Below are positions 27,207 through 33,076 of a stretch of 33,076 nucleotides of DNA, one piece after another; the first letter of the stretch is position 1, and every line of letters starts with the position of its first letter. The stretch covers positions 1 to 33,076 of the forward strand of contig JAOXFI010000037.1 in the NCBI GenBank assembly GCA_029232285.1, written 5' to 3'. The translations under genes and the position numbers were made by a program. The notes under the pieces are model-generated. The model had not been told where the DNA came from and searched no databases. It saw only the letters and a list, made by a program, of their open reading frames with translations. This DNA is from Agmasoma carcini (nom. nud.) (lineage: Eukaryota > Microsporidia > Thelohaniidae).

Positions 27207-28140
27207 TTAGTTTTTTGGCAAAGGATTGCGTTTAAAATCTAGAAGCTTGTGATTTTGGATACATGAATTGTATAATAAAAATGAATATTTTATTATAGAG
27301 ATAGAATGTTGTTCAAATGTTTAAATATTTAACAAAAAAACTTTTTACACGATCATTTATTAGATCAAAGAAATCGGCTAAATGCCACTTTACGTCTATT
27401 ATTGATACTTTGGTATAGAAGAAAAGGTAATGTTATATTTCTTATTAAATCATCATTAAACAACGAATTTAAGACTGTTTTTACTGGTGGGTATCACATA
27501 TACTAATTATTAATCCAAAGTAGGTAAACAAGCCTTTTCTGCTTAATTCTGATAACTTAAGTAAATTTTTGACTTTATGATTTATGATATTTTCTTTAAT
27601 GATTTCCGACCTATTTATAATTATAAAGCTTATGGAAATTTTGGCTTTGTGATAAGAAAAAAAGTATAAATAACACAATCATTATTACATCTCAATTGTT
27701 CTACCCTCTTAGAACAATATAACATTAAATTTCGCATATCAACTACTTTCATTCAAAGATAAACATTGACAAATATTTATATGGTGTTCACTTCTTTAAT
27801 CAAATAAGATGTTTGTCTTTGTTCTGAATAACAATGTATAATAATTTGAATCTCCTTATAGAAAATTATTGAAAAATGTGATATCAGTGACCCTCAAAGC
27901 GAGTTTAAAAGTTTTACTAAATTTTTGGTAACATTTGGATTTGTGATTTCAAAAGAGAAATTAAAATTAGATGTGAATTTATGTATATTTGAACCATTTT
28001 TGATTTTTAATACCCTTTTTATCTTAAAGAAATGTAATTATTATGTTTTCCTTTAGATTTATTAGAATATATATAATTATATGATTATACTGTAATATAT
28101 TGTGATGACCATACATAAGAAAGCAGACCCACTGTAGTTT
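27207..28140. other. Decayed AT-rich tract
   Basis: No convincing gene, RNA or repeat was seen. Short minus-strand frames (for example 27481-27678) look like chance. Confidence 0.4.
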
Positions 28141-28176
28141 ACTCGGGTATAAATAAGGAAATTTTTTTATTGCCCC

Positions 28177-28431
28177 ATGGTAGTCCGAAAAGAACCGCAA
28201 CACAAAGAGTCTAGCCCAAAGAGACACTCCACAGTATATAATAAATATATTGAAATCAAGTTATTGTGTTTAAGATATTTATTAAGACTTGATACACCAT
28301 CCCACTATGGCAATATAAATGTTACAATTACAATTTTAAGTATTTTGGTATCTAACCACAATTTTTCTATGATCAGAGCATGTGCATCACTCACTGGGTT
28401 AACATATACAGATAAGTGGTTGAATGTATAA
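28177..28431 (+). CDS. Doubtful small ORF with a gene-like start, 84 residues
   Basis: The ATG at 28177 directly follows cccc and is preceded by aaatttttttattg, which is the pattern seen at CBF5. About 20 bases further upstream a tataaataagg sits in a locally GC-richer pocket. The product starts MVVRKEPQHKESSPKRHS, is basic at the N terminus and has no motif or homologue I recognise. The surroundings are transposon debris, so it may equally be a piece of a retroelement leader. Weak support. Confidence 0.25.
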   Translation: MVVRKEPQHKESSPKRHSTVYNKYIEIKLLCLRYLLRLDTPSHYGNINVTITILSILVSNHNFSMIRACASLTGLTYTDKWLNV

Positions 28432-29275
28432 TGTACATAATTATGATCGGCATTCATCAAAAAAAATATGACTTAGCCTTCTTCTTTTGGGATATATAAA
28501 ATATCTAAATTCTTTAATAATAATTTTATTGAATAATTGTATATTACAAAAGGCATTATTTACTAAAAACGTATTATGAAACTATTCGTTCCGTATAAAA
28601 TTTTACATCTGAGATCACTTATCGAAACAATACCAATTTTATCTCATAAATATTTCAGGACATAAATTTATAAATAATATCCCAATAATTACAATTGATC
28701 CACAGGCCTGATATCGTATTCTAAATGTAAAAATATATGTTTGTTCATCCTGACATAGAATTTTTGACCATCTTTGCAAAGCAAAACATAAAATATCACA
28801 GATGTTAACTGGACGAGGACTTGAAATGGGGTGAATTGATTATAATAAGAAATTATTTACCAAGCTAAATCACTTAATTTAAACATTAACCAAAAAAAAT
28901 TAGATCAATGTATTGTATATTAAATATATTTTAACAAATTTTAATAATGTAAAACATTATCTTGGTTTAAATATATACAGTTTGCAAAAAAATCAAACAT
29001 TCTTAACAAATAAACTAAACTGTAGTATCGCGTGATTAATGTTTGATCATCATAAATAAAATTTAAGGTTTACATTTTTTAGTTACGATTTTTATTAAAA
29101 AGGCAAAAAAATACAACACAATTTTTTCAATAATAAATATTTCCTTTCAATTCAATATAAAGCAATGCTTCTCTTGTTATGATTAAAAATTTTAACAACA
29201 TTCTTGCATTATCTTTAGCAACAAAACCATTTTTTAGAAACCCTTTTGGCCTTATTTTCACTTAAAACATCAAAT
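28432..29275. other. Decayed AT-rich tract
   Basis: No gene was seen. A gtttgcaaaaaaatcaaac motif near 28980 faintly recalls the tgcaaaaaaaagtcactt end at 31534 (minus strand) and may be a remnant of a Tc1-like end. Confidence 0.35.
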
Positions 29276-29804
29276 GGATGGATCTAAATTTGTTGGTTAA
29301 AGAAGGAGTAAGAGAGGTCGTTTTTTACGAGGTGATATTCCAGCAGAAATAATTGACAGTGAAGCTGAAGTGATAAATAACAGAAATCTAGGGAATAGTG
29401 TAAATAGACCATGGGTTTTTGGGTTTATCAAAAAAGATGATTGTGAGCATTTTTATGTTTAAAAGGAGATAAGGCAACTTTAATACCAATCATTCAGAGA
29501 GAGGTGAAGATGGTTCAATTATATTTTCTGATGAATAGCGCTCATATTTAAACTTAAATGATTTAAATTATGTAAAATATATATTAAATCACAAAAAATT
29601 ATGTAAATTCTAAAACAAGTGCGCATACTCAACCCATTGAGAGATCTTGGCTCTACTCAAAAATAAAAATACTTAAAAATGAGAGGAATTAATGAACAAA
29701 CCTTTCAATCTCATTTAGATTTTTTATATTCGAAGAAATCAAGAAAGTTACATGAAAACCCTTTAATTAAATTATTACAAAATATAAAATCATTAAATCA
29801 ATAA
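29276..29804 (+). pseudogene. Merlin (IS1595-like) transposase relic
   Basis: Frame-corrected plus-strand reading: MDGSKFVG and RRSKRGRFLRGD near 29276-29330 (usual VDE-SKFG-RKYNRGR), PWVFGFIKKDD near 29408-29442, GSIIFSDE near 29513-29537 with the catalytic Asp, YVKYILNHKKLCKF near 29570-29610, AHTQPIERSW near 29620-29652, and HLDFLYSKKSRKLHEN near 29714-29760. The order matches Merlin transposases throughout. A stop at 29802-29804 probably corresponds to the original end. Several in-frame stops and frame changes make it inactive. It is different in sequence from the 16380-17189 copy. Confidence 0.7.
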
Positions 29805-30529
29805 AAGATTTTTAAAAATACTAATTATCAATTTTTAAAATTTATAATAGATTTATTTTTATGAAAATTTTAAAATTATTATGACAAGTTATATGAAAAT
29901 GATAAACCATTCATGCCCCAAAACTTATACATATTAATAATATAAGACGCAAATATTTTATAAATAAATATAACACCATAAGATAAAAGTTTAAAACATA
30001 TAAACGGTTAAACAGGTAGTATTGGCATGCATAAAGACGAAAACAATACACATATATTCATTAAATTTTAATCTTTTTATCACTCTTTTGAAATAATGTT
30101 AAAATACAGTTTTTCATATTTCAAAAATCTAATTTATTAATATTAACATAAAAGCCTATAGGATTTTAAAACTTGCGCTTTGCTATAGTATTTTGTTTTA
30201 ATATAATCTCTTGCTCAAATACAAACAAGATATATATACATATACTACAAATATTTTTTTTTAAAAATTACGGTTTACCGTTGTTCTTAATGAGATTGTG
30301 TCCGCTATGCTATATTTAATACAAATATAGCATTTATTACACACATCTGGACTCTTTGCAGTTTTAAAAAATTGAGATCACTAATTTTTGTCTAGGATCG
30401 CAAAACAAAACAGTACCAAAAAATTAAATAGTAAGTGATTTGGAATCAGGTCTGGGCCAAAAATTAATCTTATATAATCAAAAAATTTCATATAAAAGTG
30501 TTTACAATATAAAATGTAGAGTTGAGGAA
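29805..30529. other. Decayed AT-rich tract
   Basis: No gene was seen. The stretch near 30270-30310 (attacggtttaccg...gtgtccgc) is slightly richer in G+C and may be an element boundary, but no partner was found in the window. Confidence 0.35.
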
Positions 30530-31536
30530 TAGATTGTATTGAAACGGATAATAAAATTCAGAAATAGAAGAAATAGAAGAAATCTAATTCAATGAAATGG
30601 ATTATTTGATAGGATTAGTGAAGGAAATCTGTTTATTACCTTATCAAAATATACTAAAAAGATCCATTTGTCACATGATATCATCATAAGCAACTAGACA
30701 ATATCTAGAGCATTACAAAATAATGATATTGGTACTTATACACTAAAAGTTGAACCATTATAGAGTAATGAAAAGGATTTGTGATGAATTTTTAACTTCT
30801 CAAATAAAAGTAGAATCTATAATATTTTCTGATGATGCTGTTTTAGTCTTTACTAGCCAAATAATAGTAATTTTGTAAGGTGAAAAGCTTAATTTTTAAA
30901 TTCTAAGTGTGTTCACTCTCTGTAAAACATGGTGGTCTGGGGTGTTTATCATTAAAGGCATTGAAAAACTTGTTTTTGTTAAGGAAAACAGACGCAGCTT
31001 CACGCAAAATACTATTAGATTAAAAATTTTATAGAATCAACGCTATTGATGAGACATTTGGCTTTTTATTTTAGCATAATAGTGCATTTTGCCACACAAC
31101 ATCTTTGATCAAGAAGTTTATTAGAACAAAAGAATAGAATGTGTAGCCTTGGTCACCCGATCTAAATCGTATTGAGCATGTCTGGGCTTATAATATGCGT
31201 AAATTAAGAAAATTAGGGTTATTTAAAAATATCAGAAATATGGTACAACCTGGACCATTTGATTATTAAAAGGTATTCTCTAAGCTTTCAGAAGAGGTGT
31301 TTTAAATATTTATATAGCCAAAGACAAATATGTTGATTATTAAATCTAGAGTGCAACTTTTTTTGCCAGACCAATTTTTCAAAATATATTATAATCTATA
31401 TATGAGTTAGAATAAGAATATAAGATGTTTAAAATATATTGATTTATATATTTCATTGTATTTTTAGCACTCTTAAATACAAACAAAAAAATATTCATTT
31501 TTGGAAGTGACTTTTTTTTGCAAGGCAGTGTATTTG
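30530..31536 (+). mobile_element. Degenerate Tc1/mariner-like element with transposase pseudogene
   Basis: Frame-corrected plus-strand blocks in Tc1 order: RISEGNLFITLSKYTKK near 30615-30665 with ISRALQNNDIGTYTLK near 30705-30752 (paired HTH region), NIIFSDD near 30820-30840 with the first catalytic Asp, VKHGG/MVVWGV near 30925-30950, QHNSAFCHTTSLIKKFI near 31075-31125, PWSPDLNRIEHVWAYNMRK near 31141-31200, and AKDKYVDY with a stop near 31340. In the second block the usual QQDN reads stop-His-Asn, so the second catalytic Asp is lost. The right end is probably near 31536 (ggaagtgacttttttttgc then aaggcagtg). The left end was not found. Confidence 0.75.
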
Positions 31537-33076
31537 AATTTTTTCTTTGTCCATAATATAAAATTTTATAAATAATCACAGGTAAGTATGCCAAATAAAA
31601 AAACATCGAAATATATATTTATTTTTTCAATTACAACATAAATATACATTTTTTGCATTTTATAGAAATAATATAAGAATATTTAGGATAACAAGTATAT
31701 TCAACAATTTAGATCATTAAATATATGATATTAGGGGGTTGATAGCTCTGCAAAGAGACCAAATTTTATATGGTACAGTGTAAAATACCGAAAATAACAT
31801 TTAATTGAGCTATAACATGTTAGGGTATACCCAATTCTAAAACATAGCTGAAGTGATACAAATAAACTTCTTCACATTGTAAAATGCATGCAATCGATAT
31901 ATATAACTCTCTTTTTATTGAAAAAATACCACTTCTAAATCTCGAAATATATATTCTAGCTGGTGTGTGTAGAGTACTAAATTCAGCTGTGGCCCCCATC
32001 ATTATATTATATCTCTATAAAGTTTTGCTATCACCATCTTAAATAGTTTATTGATATATAATATTCTATTTTGATAATATTTTTATCAAAACATGATAAG
32101 TATATAGTTGATATTCACAATATATTATCAATATTTCTAAATTTTTACACCTTTTTGTAGGTAAATATTAATTAATTCTGACTTCTTAAGTAAAACATAA
32201 AGAAACAGAGAGAATTTTACTTACTATCACCTTGTATTGTACTTGTTTCTTATCATGGGTAAGTATATTGGCACAGTAACTAATTTTATTTGAAAGCTTA
32301 TAATAAATAATATTTTTATTAGAATTTTATAATCAAATTCAATAGAAAATACAATGGTCTAAATTAAGCGATTACAATCGAAAATTATATTTATTTAAAA
32401 AAAAGTATAACAATAAACTTAAATTAACTATTTAAGTTACAAATATCCAAACAAATAAGTTTTATTGATCTTAAGAGTTTATATACTTATATTATAACAA
32501 TAAAACAATACTATGACTAAATCATAAATACAATATGAATAATTGAATTGTATTAAAATATTTATAAATTCTATTATTAATATACTTATAGTTTTGTTAG
32601 GATTATTTCGTGATATTATTAACATATACTCATTCATATAGTGTATTTACTATTCATAAGTATATTTTATATTTCATTAAGTAAATAAATAAAAGTATTA
32701 TACCAATAAATGCTCTCTAATAAAAGATTAAGAGCCATTAATTAACTATATTTAGTACACTGGCGCTTAAATCAATTTCTCTACACAATATAACGTTCAT
32801 GTTCACTTTTTAATTTTGATATCATTAATATTAAATAATAAATTTTTTATATTAAACATTGTGAAAAAATTTTACTAATTAATTTTTTAATATTTCAAAT
32901 ATTATTAAGACCTGTCAAATATCAAAACTAACATTTTCTTAAATATATAATAGTAAATATTGTAGTTAATATAAGCTGATAAACAAGTGCACAAAATAGA
33001 AATAAATTTTATTGTTTCATTTTCTATTCGGTGGATATCCGCCTAATAAGATATTATATTAAATTACTTCTAGTAG
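31537..33076. other. AT-rich tract without recognised features
   Basis: About 1.5 kb without a convincing frame, RNA or repeat. The short minus-strand frame at 31820-32002 lacks a start signal. A near-palindrome ggtggatatccgcc lies at about 33031-33044 close to the window end. Confidence 0.4.

Noticed and set aside
33025..33050. Near-palindrome ggtggatatccgcc at the window end
   Set aside because: Too short and isolated to assign a role; no partner or known site.

Overview
This window looks like microsporidian nuclear DNA. It is very AT-rich, with roughly three quarters A+T judged by eye. Housekeeping genes are short and intron-free, and many are clearly shorter than their yeast or animal relatives. 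Most recognised starts lie just after an AAATTTTT-like run, in several cases with a CCC tract. A single-domain Tom40-like protein fits an organism with a reduced mitochondrion. Merlin, Tc1/mariner and Ty3/gypsy relics are abundant, which points to an AT-rich, transposon-loaded lineage such as Nosema/Vairimorpha or a relative. The genus is inference.

Layout. (1) 1-286 is the end of a Tc1-like element. (2) 593-12726 is a gene-rich block: a cysteine-pair protein with an acidic tail, MCM6 (-), NOG1 (-), RPF2 (+), an unknown protein (+), a GC-rich islet likely to be a structured RNA, a second cysteine-pair protein (-), a tiny two-span membrane protein (+), TOM40 (-) and an eIF3b-like protein (+). 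Its intergenic spaces hold large tandem repeats, several built on the same GAC(T/C) vocabulary. (3) 12727-19950 is a transposon graveyard: a Merlin fragment, a Ty3/gypsy RNase H fragment, a Tc1-like element with recognisable ends, a Merlin element with recognisable ends, and a Ty3/gypsy reverse transcriptase relic on the minus strand. (4) 19966-20038 is tRNA-Asn(GTT), followed by an intact Ulp1-type cysteine protease gene. (5) 22474-26497 is a second housekeeping block: PP2A scaffold subunit (-), eIF2-gamma (+) and Cbf5/dyskerin (+). (6) 26498-33076 is again mostly decayed: a MITE-like inverted-repeat element, a Merlin relic and a Tc1-like relic, plus one doubtful 84-residue ORF with a good start context.

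Themes. NOG1, RPF2 and Cbf5 all act in ribosome biogenesis. eIF3b and eIF2-gamma act in translation initiation. MCM6 belongs to the replicative helicase, PP2A-A to phosphatase signalling and Tom40 to import into the mitosome. No operon logic is evident; the genes appear to be single units.

The most interesting items are the pair of cysteine-pair proteins that look like diverged paralogues, the unassigned GC-rich RNA candidate at about 7881-8040, the shared minisatellite vocabulary spread over several intergenic gaps, and the intact Ulp1-like gene between two transposon-rich tracts. I did not find a clearly new multi-gene system.
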